From the NCBI RefSeq assembly GCF_001949145.1, contig NW_019091459.1, forward strand, positions 692,252-727,899: a stretch of 35,648 bases of DNA, given 5' to 3'. Position numbers and translations under genes: made by a program. Origin of the DNA: Acanthaster planci. Taxonomy: Eukaryota > Echinodermata > Asteroidea > Valvatida > Acanthasteridae. A model generated the notes under the pieces. It was not told where the DNA came from, ran no database searches, and worked only from the letters and a program-made list of their open reading frames with translations. Below are positions 1 to 21,840 of this stretch, in pieces (position 1 is the stretch's first letter; every line of letters starts with the position of its first letter).

Positions 1-81
1 GTACTGCTGGTATTTGACGGGGGTGAATTGGCGTCTCTTATAGCTACTGACTGACAGCAAGCGTTGGGAAAATAAAAGGCG

Positions 82-152
82 AACTCCTCTGGGAATCGAA
101 CCCAGCGTCTAACGATTTCAAGACCGCGAGCTTAACCACTCGGCCATCTCAG
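82..152 (-). repeat. tRNA-Ser-like relic (SINE head or tRNA pseudogene)
   Basis: On the minus strand this carries a perfect pol III A box (TGGCCGAGTGG, 146-136), an anticodon-loop-like CTTGAAA (122-116, would-be UGA serine anticodon) and a perfect B box (GGTTCGATTCC, 102-92). The fold is bad: the seven bases 5' of the A-box region do not pair with those after the T arm, the anticodon stem pairs poorly, and the long variable arm expected of tRNA-Ser is missing. I therefore read it as a tRNA-derived SINE head or a decayed pseudogene, not a working tRNA gene. Its body and tail boundaries cannot be set from one copy. Confidence 0.55.
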
Positions 153-169
153 GGTCATTGCTTCTCACT

Positions 170-469
170 GTTCATATTAAGGAGATAACAAAGTCATTAA
201 CCTTACTGGGAGGCTAGGAGCTTCACAACTGCCTTTTAGGGGGTGACCTTCCGTGGGAAAAAATATCTTCAAAAGTCATCGGTTAATGAATGGCAATTTG
301 AAAAGAAAATGAACAAACATAAAATGGGCTTTAACTTGACGTGCGTCTCGAATACCTGAGAAGACTCGTGAGTATTTTTCCCGCTTTTTTGAAGTTCAGA
401 TATTTACCACAGTTGGCTAGTTTTCAGCACCATTGCTACTCCTCTGACACTTGTAGAAGAATGTAAAGT
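170..469. other. non-coding stretch between SINE relic and gypsy fragment
   Basis: AT-rich sequence with no ORF, splice-site pair or repeat structure that I can support. It may be host intergenic DNA or decayed retroelement. Confidence 0.4.
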
Positions 470-948
470 TTGTTTGGTCTGACTCAGTGCCAAAAAGCAG
501 TTGAGAAATTGAAGACAATCTTAACAAAGGAACCAGTTCTGGCTGGGCCCAAGTTTGACAAGGCCTTCAAAATAGCCATTGACGCCAGTGACGTTGGTGT
601 CGGAGCAATTTTGCTCCAAGATGACCAGTCAGGCGTCGAACGACCGATCAGTTACTTCTCGAAGAAGTTAAATAAACACCAAGCAAAATATTCCACAATT
701 GAAAAGGAGGCATTAGGCTTAATTCTTGCCTTGCAACACTTTGAAGTGTACATTACGAGTGCCGGTGAAACGATCACTGATACTGATAACAACCCACTTA
801 ATTGTGTTTTTGGAGAAGCTGATGACCAAGCTTAGAACCCAGCGAAGATTCTATCGATGGAGATTGATTTTGCAACCTTATCCAGTCAATATTGTCCACC
901 CTACCGGAAGGAACAATGTTATTGCCGATGCTCTGTCCAGAGTTTAGA
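470..948 (+). pseudogene. Ty3/gypsy pol fragment: end of RT plus RNase H, frameshifted
   Basis: The translation has the order of a Ty3/gypsy polymerase C-terminal part. It begins with the connection segment after reverse transcriptase (LTKEPVLAGPKFD), then the RNase H core with its acidic positions in DASDVGVGAILLQ, the PISYFSKKL and YSTIEKEAL motifs, and a TDNNPL motif where relatives usually have TDH-PL. From about 795-815 the similarity moves to the next forward frame, ending at the family's typical ADALSRV just before a TAG at 946. It has no 5' pol, no start codon of its own and an internal frameshift. The integrase that normally follows RNase H is absent. This is a dead retrotransposon copy; the family call is sure, the exact clade is not. 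Confidence 0.85.
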
Positions 949-1080
949 TCTTTTCTGACAGTGTATTTCTGTATCTAACAAGTAAGAGTTTTAATTTGAC
1001 TTATACATTGTGTTTGCTAATTTGCAAGGAGTACGTTTTGATGATAGGGTTTATGTTAAAACCTCTTTTTCTGACTTTCC

Positions 1081-1574
1081 TGATGGGGGAAATGTCGTTG
1101 ACCTGTTGACTTCTGCACCATTTCAACCTGTGGTGGCGAGTCGTCTGTGCGGGAGCGACGCTTGTCAGAAAAGTTCGTCCAGACCAAGTGAAGTGCAGAG
1201 CTTAATTTTTTTTCTGTAAGAGACAGTTTGTGGACTGAATCCAGTTCCAGTTTGTGGGAGCATCAAGTTCCCGTATTTGCGACGGTCATCACGCCCTCGC
1301 CGTTTCGTCTCGAGCCCGGTCATTCTTATTCAACGTGGTCTTTGCCCCCAATGCAGCTTTTTTTTTTACTGTCAAGGACTGAACTGCCACGTGGGGGGTC
1401 CAGCCATGTGGGGAGTCCAGCATTCTTCACCGTAGTGCCCGCCAAGCTCTCACTCGTAAGATCATCTTGTATAAATAAGATCTTATCTTGATTCTTTATT
1501 AACCTTATCATTGTAAACTAGTTCCAGACGGAATTTTCTTTGTTATCCGTACGATTTACAGGCTTAGTGTTACA
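1081..1574 (+). mobile_element. probable polypurine tract and 3' LTR of the gypsy fragment
   Basis: About 130 bp after the RNase H stop comes a purine tract (GATGGGGGAAA, 1082-1092) followed at once by TGT, the usual 3' LTR start of gypsy elements. The proposed LTR runs 1093 to about 1574 (TGTCG...TTACA, TG...CA ends) and holds a TATA-like TGTATAAATAAG near 1469. The integrase region has apparently been deleted between pol and LTR. No second LTR copy lies in the window, so the right boundary is a guess and no target-site duplication was found. Confidence 0.4.
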
Positions 1575-1840
1575 TTCTCATTTAAGTCATACTTGTTTAT
1601 TTGTTCCTGATATCAGTGCAATCTTCTTTGATTTCTTTATTGCATCGGAGGAAATTCAAGCTTTGGAATAAATACTGTTTTTAAATAGTTTGGAGTTTTC
1701 GGATCATAACACTGGGCGTGAAAATGGCATGATGGACACCGTAAGTTGTCTCTGTACCAAAATGGGCCATTTGCATTAACAAAACACATCAATGAATTTT
1801 TCGCAGTTATAGGCAGAAATGCCACGATGTATAGTCTACG

Positions 1841-2049
1841 CACTGTAAAAAGGTTGGTCAATTTTGGGTAGATATTTTGGCCAATGTTGGTAAAAAATAT
1901 CAATTTAGCAACCTTTGGGCAAATTCTTCCCAATTGGTCAATGTTTGACCAACTGTGACGGAAATTTGACGAACAATGTGGTAGCTTTAACCAAGGTTGA
2001 CGGAAATAACAAATGGCCAACACTGTTTTGACCAACGTTTTTTACAGTG
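1841..2049. mobile_element. MITE-like element with CACTGTAAAAA terminal inverted repeats
   Basis: The left end reads CACTGTAAAAAGGTTGGTCA (1841-1860). The reverse complement of the right end reads CACTGTAAAAAACGTTGGTC (from 2049 inward). The ends are thus nearly perfect inverted repeats around about 170 bp of non-coding sequence, itself rich in short inverted motifs built on TTGGTCAA/TTGACCAA. Size and structure fit a non-autonomous DNA transposon. A target duplication is unclear: TA follows the right end, but the left flank is TACG. A minus-strand ORF across it looks like chance. Confidence 0.7.
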
Positions 2050-2326
2050 TAACATAAACATTAACCAACAAACCTGATTTGCACTTATTGGGGTCAAGAA
2101 AGTTCAAAGTCATAAAGTAATCTTCCTTAGGCCAAAAAAAGTCTCCGGCTTCTAGTCAGGATCTGGTTCCAAAATGGTGCGGCGACGCGCCTTTTTTTAC
2201 CCTCACTTCTTGTTGTTGTTTTTTTTCTGGAAATAATGTTGTCTAAAATATAAACGCGCGGTGTCCATCGTGACTACATGCACGGGTAACTCCTGCAGCT
2301 ACAAACACTGAAACAGACTGCAAATA

Positions 2327-3000
2327 GATGCCCCTATCTCACGGGTGTTCCCCAACCGACTTCCCTTCGACCTATTATGGTTTTAGACCTACTTAAAATC
2401 TGAAAGAATTTCACCTTATTTTTCTCTTGATGTCTGGCCTCGAGATCATCGGTGATAAAAAAGCACCTGTGATGCATAGCATTCTTCAGTTTAGGGTAGC
2501 CGTAATCTTGTTCCCCGACAAACACTAACTGTCTAGGGGTTGATCCAAGTATTTTGGGGGGTCGGGGGTTCTGAGCAGAGATTTTTTTCATGTGTCATTT
2601 TTGTGGAAAAGCGGAAACGACAATGAAACATTATATTACATACCATGAAGTACATTGTTTACAAGGGTATTGGTGCACTTAGCCTACTTTAGTTTTTACG
2701 ATTTGTCTTTTTTTTTACTTTTTGGGATCTCAGAACGGGGGGGGGGTCGACCTTCTATCTGCAGTCTTTAAGTCTTGTCGCTGTTAAACGAAACAAGAAC
2801 AACTCTGGGTCCATTTTGTGAAATTTTCTGGCCGAAAGGAACTTTGTTTTTACAAGACATATTTTCATCAAATTCCGAATACTGTGCACAATGCCGTATC
2901 ATAATGCAAAAAGCAGTGGCGTGACTTTGGGGGGGGGGGTGAACGGGGGCAGACCCAGCGAGAGGATGCCCCTGTCCCTCCAGGTGTTCCCCACCCCATA
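2327..3000. repeat. two copies of a short dispersed motif in G/C-homopolymer-rich DNA
   Basis: GATGCCCCTATCTCACGGGT (from 2328) and GATGCCCCTGTCCCTCCAGG (from 2966) are both followed by GTGTTCCCCA, so two copies of one decayed repeat lie about 640 bp apart. Between and beyond them are long homopolymers, including ten G at 2737-2746 and eleven G at 2929-2939. The second copy is preceded by AGTGGCGTGACTTTGGGG, a layout common at the ends of invertebrate repeat elements. No gene is seen. Confidence 0.4.
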
Positions 3001-3756
3001 TGAAACCATGAATACTCTCCGTTGAGTTTATAGAGCTTTGCAGCTGCAGCCTATTCTCTTGCAGTACATGCCCCCTCTAAAAACTACATATGCAGCAAGG
3101 TGTGCGACGGAGAGAACCCCCCCCCCGCTTTGTGTTGGTCATTGTCTCGCAGGAATCTAGGGAATTCCTGTCAGACATCTTGGGGGATGTGTTAAGTAAC
3201 AATAGTCTGGAATGTGTATGGGGACTGGACGTGTTGGGGGGGGGTACCCCTCGGTCTCATTTCTTGCTGGGTATAAAAACTGTGTGCCCTCGGGTGTTAC
3301 CGGGCCGGGCATTCGGCCCTAGTAAGCGCGGCATTATAGCGATCTGCATGGTGTGACTCTCATAGATGCGTACGCCCCCAGTTTACTTTTTTATGAAACT
3401 TTTAAAATATACATTTTCTGAAACCAAAGGAAAAAAAATTTAATTTCGTAAAAACAAACATGCGTGAAAACGCTGTCTACGAAACAAACTTAACGACACA
3501 TACTTCGTTAGTTCCCCCCCCCGCAAATTGGTTGAAAAGAATGCTTCTAAAATAACCGAATGTATCAATTATATATTTTGAAAGAACGTTGAAAAACTAT
3601 TATCTCATTGAAACGAGAATTCCACTTCACCTTTGAACAATAACGTACACTATGGCAACAGCGGCCATTCGTAGAAACGCAGAAAAAGTCTTTGTATTCA
3701 AATCACACATATTATCTGATATGGCGACTAAATAGGCACATGCTTTTCTTCATGTA
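3001..3756. other. non-coding region upstream of the lectin gene
   Basis: No convincing gene. It has more homopolymers (C run near 3119, G run near 3236, C run near 3515) and a TATAAAA at about 3272 with nothing recognisable downstream. A plus-strand ORF at 3090-3356 lacks family features and seems fortuitous. Confidence 0.4.
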
Positions 3757-3768
3757 GAAATATAAAAT
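3757..3768 (+). promoter_or_regulatory. candidate TATA box of the C-type lectin gene
   Basis: An AATATAAAATAT stretch lies about 175 bp upstream of the lectin ATG. Initiation some 25-30 bp downstream would give a leader of about 150 nt containing upstream ATGs at about 3845 (21-codon uORF) and 3918 (uORF overlapping the main start out of frame). The uORFs could damp translation, or an unseen 5' intron could remove them. Confidence 0.3.
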
Positions 3769-3937
3769 ATTGGTGTTGGGGCGGTACCAAAAGCAGCCAA
3801 GCACCTCCTACGACTGTGGTCTAACTAATCACAACGCAAGACAGCATGTCGATTAACCGAGACTATGGTATAAGAACGATGCTCCTTGAGAAGGCCTTCA
3901 ATTTGCACTGAGTTTGAATGAAGAGTCCAACGTCACG

Positions 3938-4405
3938 ATGGCTCTCTGGTTGCGACTTTCCTTCCTGTCTTTGGTTATTATCCTCGGAATGACCCAAGCC
4001 GACGAATGCCCACCGTTCTGGACTCGTTTTCAGAATAACTGCTACCGCTTCATGGGCCACAATACGACATGGCAGGCCTCTGAAGACCACTGCCAGGAAT
4101 TCTTCACGCGTTACGGCCAAAGTCACCTTGCGTCAGTCCACAGCCAAGCCGAATACAAGTTCCTGATGACGATGTGGAAGACATCGGCTCGGCCACCCCA
4201 TTCAGCGTTATGGCTTGGGGCTTCAAAAGTACACGACGATTTTGTCTGGGCAGATGGCACACAGTTTGACTACACCGCTTGGCACACTGGCGAACCCAAC
4301 AACGCTAGAGGCCAGGAGAACTGCGTCGTTAGTTGGATAGATGACTGGAATGACACCATTTGCAGCCGCAGCCATCCTCACATCTGCAAAGTGGCTATCG
4401 CGTAA
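3938..4405 (+). CDS. secreted C-type lectin, single CTLD, mannose-type EPN motif
   Basis: This is an intronless 155-aa protein. MALWLRLSFLSLVIILGMTQA is a clear signal peptide with probable cleavage after Ala21. The rest is one C-type lectin-like domain of the long form, starting ECPPFWTRFQNNCYRF. Six cysteines (24, 35, 52, 129, 142, 150) sit where three disulfides are expected. WLG (92-94), EPN (119-121) and WND (137-139) are intact, so the Ca2+/sugar site looks functional and of mannose-type specificity by the EPN rule. N42 and N138 are in N-glycosylation sequons. The start at 3938 is the first ATG that gives a signal peptide; in-frame sequence upstream to 3914 has no ATG. Close in type to small echinoderm lectins such as echinoidin (family knowledge). 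A role in innate recognition, coelomic fluid or mucus is inferred. Confidence 0.93.
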   Translation: MALWLRLSFLSLVIILGMTQADECPPFWTRFQNNCYRFMGHNTTWQASEDHCQEFFTRYGQSHLASVHSQAEYKFLMTMWKTSARPPHSALWLGASKVHDDFVWADGTQFDYTAWHTGEPNNARGQENCVVSWIDDWNDTICSRSHPHICKVAIA

Positions 4406-5200
4406 AATACTGTTCAAGTGTCAAAATACCACGAATATGCGTGTACCTGCAAGGGAGGACTGCAATGGCAAGTTTTTACTTCTTCGGGTCATCTTGAAGA
4501 GTGAACAGCCACACCTCCTCGTAACTGGATTCCCATGGCCTTCTGAAATAGGAACCTGAAAGCAGTCGTCTTTGTCAACTATATGTAAAATCAATTACGT
4601 GGCGTATGATGGTGAAGTAACTCATAATGCCAACTCGATCATACTGAAGACAATTGATTTTCAGAGCAGAAAATTCATGAAGCTGCATCGGTGTTCTTGC
4701 ATGACGCTCTCCCATTTGGTTCTGAGGTTAGAACTGTAAAGCAATGTATACTGGCTGGAAGACAATTATAACAATACGTGTATTAACTAAAAACATTATA
4801 ACTTGGGAAATTTAACAGAGGTTTCATTTTGCGAGGACAATCACAGGAATAGAATGAGTCACTCCATGAAAGCAAAACTTACGGGGGGACTGTCGTGTCA
4901 ACCTTAACACGTGTTGGTCGTGCTTCAGCTAGAGAATGCTTTAGTGTTAATGAACCTTCGCGTACGTTTGTGAAACCAAACTTTTTCGTGCCAAATTAGG
5001 ACTTGTGTGCTAGTTTATGATATCGGTATATGGTATTAGTTTAGGAGTTGTTTTGAAAAACTTCATGGCAAGATTCCTTTGAATTCTACTGCTCTAAGAA
5101 AAAGTAGACTGATCTTTCACCGCTTGTCTGACACAGTGATAATAAATGATAGACATTTTCGATAATCTTTACTTTGATAATAAAAACTATACTCTAATAA
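4406..5200 (+). other. likely 3' UTR of the lectin gene
   Basis: There is no further coding similarity after the TAA at 4403-4405. The first canonical AATAAA signals downstream are clustered at about 5142, 5178 and 5196, so a 3' UTR of about 750-800 nt is plausible. Its extent is inferred from signals only. Confidence 0.35.
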
Positions 5201-5420
5201 ATGCGTCATTGAGCAGTTTAGTCCTTGACATAAAAACGTCAGTGTTTTTGTTTTGTTTCTGTTTGTTTCTTTTCTTTTCTTTTTTGGTTTACGCTTTGCT
5301 TGTTTTGGTGTTTTTGATGTAGTTTGGGGGTGTTCTCCGCCTGTTGATTTTTACGGAGGGGTACCAGTATGTGAAGAGGGGAGCAAAGTGGAGACTTAAT
5401 AATCATTGATTGTTTCTTTT

Positions 5421-5530
5421 GATTGATTGATTTATTTATTTATTCTGATATCCAACAGCAGAGATCTGCAACTTACAGGTATAATGGAAAACAAAACAAA
5501 AAACAACTAATAATAAAAACTGACTTACGG
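5421..5530 (-). repeat. retroposon 3' tail (LINE-like) with GATT/TTTA microsatellite
   Basis: GATTGATTGA then TTTATTTATTTATTC (5421-5445) is followed by AT-rich sequence with CAACAGCAGAGATCTGCAAC. Read on the minus strand this is a body ending in an (AATA)n(ATCA)n simple-repeat tail, the usual end of CR1/L2-like LINE or SINE insertions. No reverse transcriptase sequence is visible, so only the 3' end is proposed. Confidence 0.35.
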
Positions 5531-8455
5531 ATTAAAAAAGGGACAAATCCAAATTACTTGTAAATAAATGAATAATTGTATAAACATAAACTTGAGTAAA
5601 TACATTGCCCATTGTAGCATTTTTGACAACCCTGGGGCTCCTATCTTACAGGTCATACAATTATTTATCTTACTTGGGCTGAAACATTGTTGTTGTTTTT
5701 TTTTTCAGTAGGCCAGGTAGCTGATCACAGATTAGGAGTTCTCGTCACTAATGCTTAGATGCCCTGTGTCAAAAGCTACTGACATATTTTGTTTGTATTC
5801 TATCGCTAACCGATAACAAAGCTAACCCTGAGTCCAAGAGGCAAACGGTGAAAGAAAGGAAACAAAAACTTGCAACAGGCAAAACAAACAGAACCAAACA
5901 AAAAAGAAAGAAAAAGAAACAAAATCTGGTAATTTCAGCAAGAATATCTGAAGAAACTGTCACAACTAGGCCCTTTATGAATGCAATAATTTTGGCTTGT
6001 GCGCAGGACGTTAGACTAGATGAAAAGTCGTAGAGACAGTCATGTTTTGTCTGTCACCGTACGTAATAGCCGAAATTTCTCACCGCAGCTCCGTGTAAGA
6101 TGTAATAAAATCATGAGGGACAATTAGTTAAAGGGAATAACTTCTCCAAGCAAGGGTGAAAAAGATTACGTTTTAGGTATCGATCGCACCAGCCTGGCTT
6201 GCAGGTCAAGAATAGAAGCGAACTAATTACCGACTTGGCACAAAGTCTTCTGTAGCGTAAGCATACCAGCCAACTTCCCAGGCAATTTGTCAAAAGGATT
6301 TAACTGTATTTCAGAATCTTTGTCACTGGTCACCATTTACAGGGCATAGCCACGCCCTTTTGCGGTCACGGTGAGCGTGTACTGTGATGGTTCTGGACGG
6401 CAGCTACGGTTCCGTGCAGGCCCTCCGTACAAATTACGCTATCTTTTTCAACAAGGGACATCAGGAATATCTAGTGCAACGCCCATTCTTCATCAAAGCC
6501 TGAAGTTCGCCCCAAGTTTATTCAATAAGCCGTTCTACCCTTGAGTGATATGTGCACGCTATTTCCATGATAATTGCCCCCCGGGTTTAGTTTGTCTAAA
6601 CATGTATGCATGGTTAATTAAATAAGGATATATGACTGGTGATAAAGGCTACGCACCTTCTCGTTTTAGGGCTCCCCAGTCAGGCCGAGTCCCAAATCGT
6701 ATACCTGCTAGTTTAGGTACGACTTGGGATGGACGGTACTGGTGACCAGTTGCGGCCAGACGCGTTACACAGACGCTGCCACCAGATTTGGCCAGTTCTT
6801 GGATGGGAAATATTTGCACGACGCAAATCTACCCGCTTTTAAAAGTGCCGACACAACCTATTAAACCACTCTAGTGACTTCATACTCCCTAGAAAAGTGT
6901 CGATTGATCTTAAGAATGTACAGTTAATGATTACGCACCACTTTAGACGTTCTACGGGTTGGTGTTCTCTAAATTTCTCGATTTGCCGTGCAGTGTTTCT
7001 TATCGATTGTGACAATTGCATCAAAACACCCTTTTCATTTCGATATTTTTAAAGCGTCTTATTCGTTTTTAAAATATACTCCTCTATTTTTATATCAATA
7101 AAAATTAAATATGTTCAAATAACGATATTATTGACAGCCACGTATAACATACTTTGCAAATACTTCCCAGGTGATATTCCAACTGCGTGTATTTTCTAAA
7201 AGAAATATTTTTCTACAGTGACCGAGGTATGTCAGTGACTACGTATGTAATACAAGGTTGTAAACATGGTGTTCCTTTGAAGGGACGGAGAATCTGTTTC
7301 CCAATTAGCCTCTCGAAAAACGTACTTAGTGGTGGTGTAAAAAGTCCCCATCTCTGTCGTGGAAGTCATATCGACAGCAACTCCACAGCTAACCTATACA
7401 TTTAAATCCATTTGGACTTGTGATGTAATAAAGACAACTAATGGGGCCTATAATCCACTGAGGGTATCCAGCGGGGGAGGGGACTTCTTAAAAAAAATAT
7501 ATATTTCATAGGTAAGAAAGTAATGGGTATGTTTATCAAATGTTTTTACCAAGCCCTAGGAAAGCAACACCGTAAAATAAAAGCAACGATTTTAGGACAG
7601 TATTAAAGGCTTTTGATATATATTTTTTTTCTCGACCAGCATCATGTTGAATATGCCCAAAGCCGCATTCACTTTTGACTCCCCCCCCAACACCAAAAGC
7701 TGGATATGCCGCTGCTGATGGTGCCGACTGCATGTCTCTGTGACTGGATAGTAAAGCGGCTTGATGGCCCAGGAATGAAGTTTTTACATGCAGAGTGTAG
7801 AGCCAACGGTGGACAACGGGAATTTATCTCATGGTCCTAAGCATGAGGAAAAACGCTTAGTTCTCTTGTGCAATGAACAGAGTTGAGGGAGGGACGTGGT
7901 GTCGGTTGGGGGAACGTTAAATTTGGCGTCCTCGCCCATTCGAATCAAAGAATCTCCATAATTTTGTAGTTTCACCGTAACTCAATCTGTGCGGAGATTT
8001 TACATTAGCACAAGGATTTTGAAATAAAAAGGTTGACAAGGTAATACCTTCAACAATGTATGATTTATTTAAATTAAAACCCTCTTGTAAAGGTCTGCTG
8101 TCTAAATTTGCACACACTTCCTTACACGACCACTGATACATTCACCAACGGCAAATACACGATGGATCTCTAACCGCGTTCAGTTGAAGGATTTTGCAGG
8201 CGATCCTTGAAGTAACAAGTACCAAATGAGTGATATGACGAAGCCCTTCCCGGTGACTTCGTCCCGAACATGGTGACTTACGAGCCACATCGAAAAACAC
8301 GCAGAACGAAGCCTTGAAACAGTATTTCTAGATCATATCTCGAAATTCTAAATAAAAAGCGACAAACAAAGACAAGTCGTCATTGATTCATTTGTTTTAA
8401 GGGCTCAAACAGTTTTGGTAACTTGTAGTGAAACACAACCATGCAGGTGCCGCCT
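5531..8455. other. intergenic region, no gene seen
   Basis: Between the lectin gene and the end of KAT7 I find no ORF with family features and no exon with matching splice sites and phase. It contains an A-rich stretch at about 5870-5925, an imperfect hairpin at 6688-6730 and a C run near 7681. Short ORFs here (60-74 codons) look random. Confidence 0.5.
6688..6730. repeat. imperfect hairpin with 8-nt loop
   Basis: AGTCCCAAATCGTATACCT (6688-6706), loop GCTAGTTT, then AGGTACGACTTGGGAT (6715-6730). The arms pair over about 16 positions with one 2-nt bulge and one A/C mismatch, and weaker complementarity continues outward. Confidence 0.55.
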
Positions 8456-9572
8456 TTTATTCAAAACCGAGAAAGGACTTAGAAGCTTGTAACATCCATT
8501 TCTTCCCGACTGAAAGCTACTCTCCAAAAATTGTCCGTGTTTGCCACTTAATTAGACCCCAATTCATCGCTGTGATATTTCAAAGACTTAAGTACAAAGC
8601 ACTGCTTATCACAGAACATACCACGCACAGAAACAAAGTAACAAGATAAATTACCAATTAAAAATTCAAATGGATAGAGAAAGTTTGGAAAACATAGATT
8701 ACTACGAAAACGCCATACATTGTATACTGTTTGCTACAACAGTTCCTGACTGACTACCTGCTTGAGTTTTTCCAGTAAATTTGTCCCCGTTAACAGCAGT
8801 ACAGATTTGGCCTCTGGATTTCAGCAGTCTAAGCCAATATCACATCCCTGTAAAAGATACCATCTGCCCACAATCTCTGAAGCTATAAGCCCGTCCAAAT
8901 TACATGTATATAGCTCTGGCTGGCTATTTCACACAAGTCTGTGGGGAACGGGGGTTACTGCATGAAGCCTTCCCGACATCTGCACTACTTCAACTGTGCT
9001 GTTGGCTGGGAATGTGATCAACAACGTACACAAATAGGGTAATCCTCTTGGCCAATGGTTCTTCAAGCAAAGTACACCATGTATCTCGAACTAAAGTTGG
9101 AGAAATAACAGTTTTTAACCCAAACCTCCCCGGACACATAAAAGCCAAAATAATTATGGTTTTGCTAACTGCAGTGTCATATTCTTTAAATGTATATTGA
9201 CATATCCTGGCAAAGGTATAGAATAGCATAGAAGATGTTATCTGGACAGCGTTTAAGCATCCGAACAACACTGGCTGATGAATGATTACCATAACCACCA
9301 CTTGAGGTTTCCTGTTTGTTGTTTTTAAAGATTCTAACATTCTTATCTTGTTAAGCTTTCCGGATGTTAGCTTTGACTTGCCAACATGAACTTGCAGTTT
9401 TGCAGTGCATTTTTACAGGGTCATAAATAGCCGAAATGTACATCATGGGAATAGCCTCCTTAGGTTTGGAGACTGAGAACTATCTACTTCATATGTCAGG
9501 CCACACAAACAAACCACCCCCACATCAGGGAATGGACTGTCCCTCGTGCCTGCCACTCACGCATGTGCCCCT
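8456..9572 (-). other. probable 3' UTR of KAT7
   Basis: Downstream (leftward) of the KAT7 stop, the first canonical minus-strand AATAAA is at 8461-8456, with an AATATA variant near 9195. A 3' UTR of up to 1.1 kb is inferred. ORFs within it (for example 8990-9340) show no family features. Confidence 0.35.
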
Positions 9573-21002
<11,430 letters not shown>

Positions 21003-21300
21003 GTTGTGTTTTTTCACTTGGCTCTTAGAATCAAGACCAAATAAAATGTTAATTATTGTTATATTAGGAGACGGAAACTCTTGGTCTTCCCTCGCAGGAT
21101 GAACGTGCGAATTGCTGTATGGCGCGCGTAAACGAATCCGGAAGAATTTCGAGGTAGTCTGGTAACTGGCAAAATGTTCACAAAAGCCTGCTTGTGATAT
21201 AGAAACTAGACAAGAGGAGGCGCGGTTTCGATCGTCTATTTTCGCGTTACTTTATGATAATCGATTAGGCCTTCCACATCATGTACCGCATGCACCTAGA
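21003..21300. promoter_or_regulatory. putative divergent promoter between KAT7 and ABHD10
   Basis: The DNA just upstream of the KAT7 ATG is CpG-richer than its surroundings, as expected of a housekeeping promoter, and faces the plus-strand ABHD10 gene. It contains TGGCGCGCG (about 21120-21128) and TTTTCGCG (21239-21246), both resembling E2F sites. No TATA box is evident. Transcription starts are not visible. Possible donors at 21153 (GAG|GTAGTC) and 21162 (CTG|GTAACT) could end a non-coding first exon of ABHD10. Confidence 0.4.
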
Positions 21301-21796
21301 CGGTAACTGTGTTTCCTATTTTATAGCTCCATGGTTTGATGTTCTTTTTCTGTTCAGTATTTTGTAATCATAGGTTTATTTGTTTCATCGTCAAGTTTAC
21401 ACTGATTTTGACAGCGTTTCCTTGAATGCCCCAACTTTTTCAAATGCCCTGAGAGAGCTCTAACCATGGTGTTGTGGTCGTGTGTTTACTAGCGGGCCGC
21501 ACCGAGACCGCTTTGACCTGCCCCTGTACACACATGGTACAGTACACGTGGGGCCGGAAGAAGTATTAAGTCGCTTCTCTGGAAGAGCGATCGCCAGCCC
21601 ATTGCACGTAAAGTATTTGATACAAACTGCTGGTCAAAGTGCCCAACTCAGAAAGATTATACATCAACACCCCTATCAGTTACATCAGTTTGGGAACACT
21701 GAAATCTTTCCAAATAACTAAATCCAGTTGTGTTCAGAATAGGGACAAATAATGGGCACATGACATTTTAATTTATCAAAAAATCTTCGTGAAGTC

Positions 21797-21834
21797 ATGA
21801 TGGAGGAAGGAAAAGTGTTTTCCTTCTCCATGGT
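21797..21834. repeat. foldback: GGAGGAAGGAAAA / TTTTCCTTCTCC with 3-nt loop
   Basis: CATGATGGAGGAAGGAAAA, GTG, TTTTCCTTCTCCATGGTG. The arms pair over nine bases next to the loop, then, after one bulged G, over five more. It shares the ATGGAGGAAGGA core with a second inverted repeat at 28145-28210. Confidence 0.6.
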
Positions 21835-21840
21835 GCAATG

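Noticed and set aside
82-152. Functional tRNA-Ser(UGA) gene on the minus strand
   Set aside because: A and B boxes are perfect, but the acceptor and anticodon stems do not pair and the serine long variable arm is missing.
1637-2035. 132-codon minus-strand ORF
   Set aside because: It largely overlaps the MITE and shows no protein-family features.
3090-3356. 88-codon plus-strand ORF upstream of the lectin
   Set aside because: Low-complexity G/C-run DNA, no domain, no splice or promoter support.
8990-9340. 116-codon minus-strand ORF after the KAT7 stop
   Set aside because: Lies in the probable KAT7 3' UTR and shows no recognisable family or separate promoter.
21482-21721. 80-codon open frame as first exon of ABHD10
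   Set aside because: No ATG in frame after the upstream stop, no fitting donor, and no presequence-like composition.
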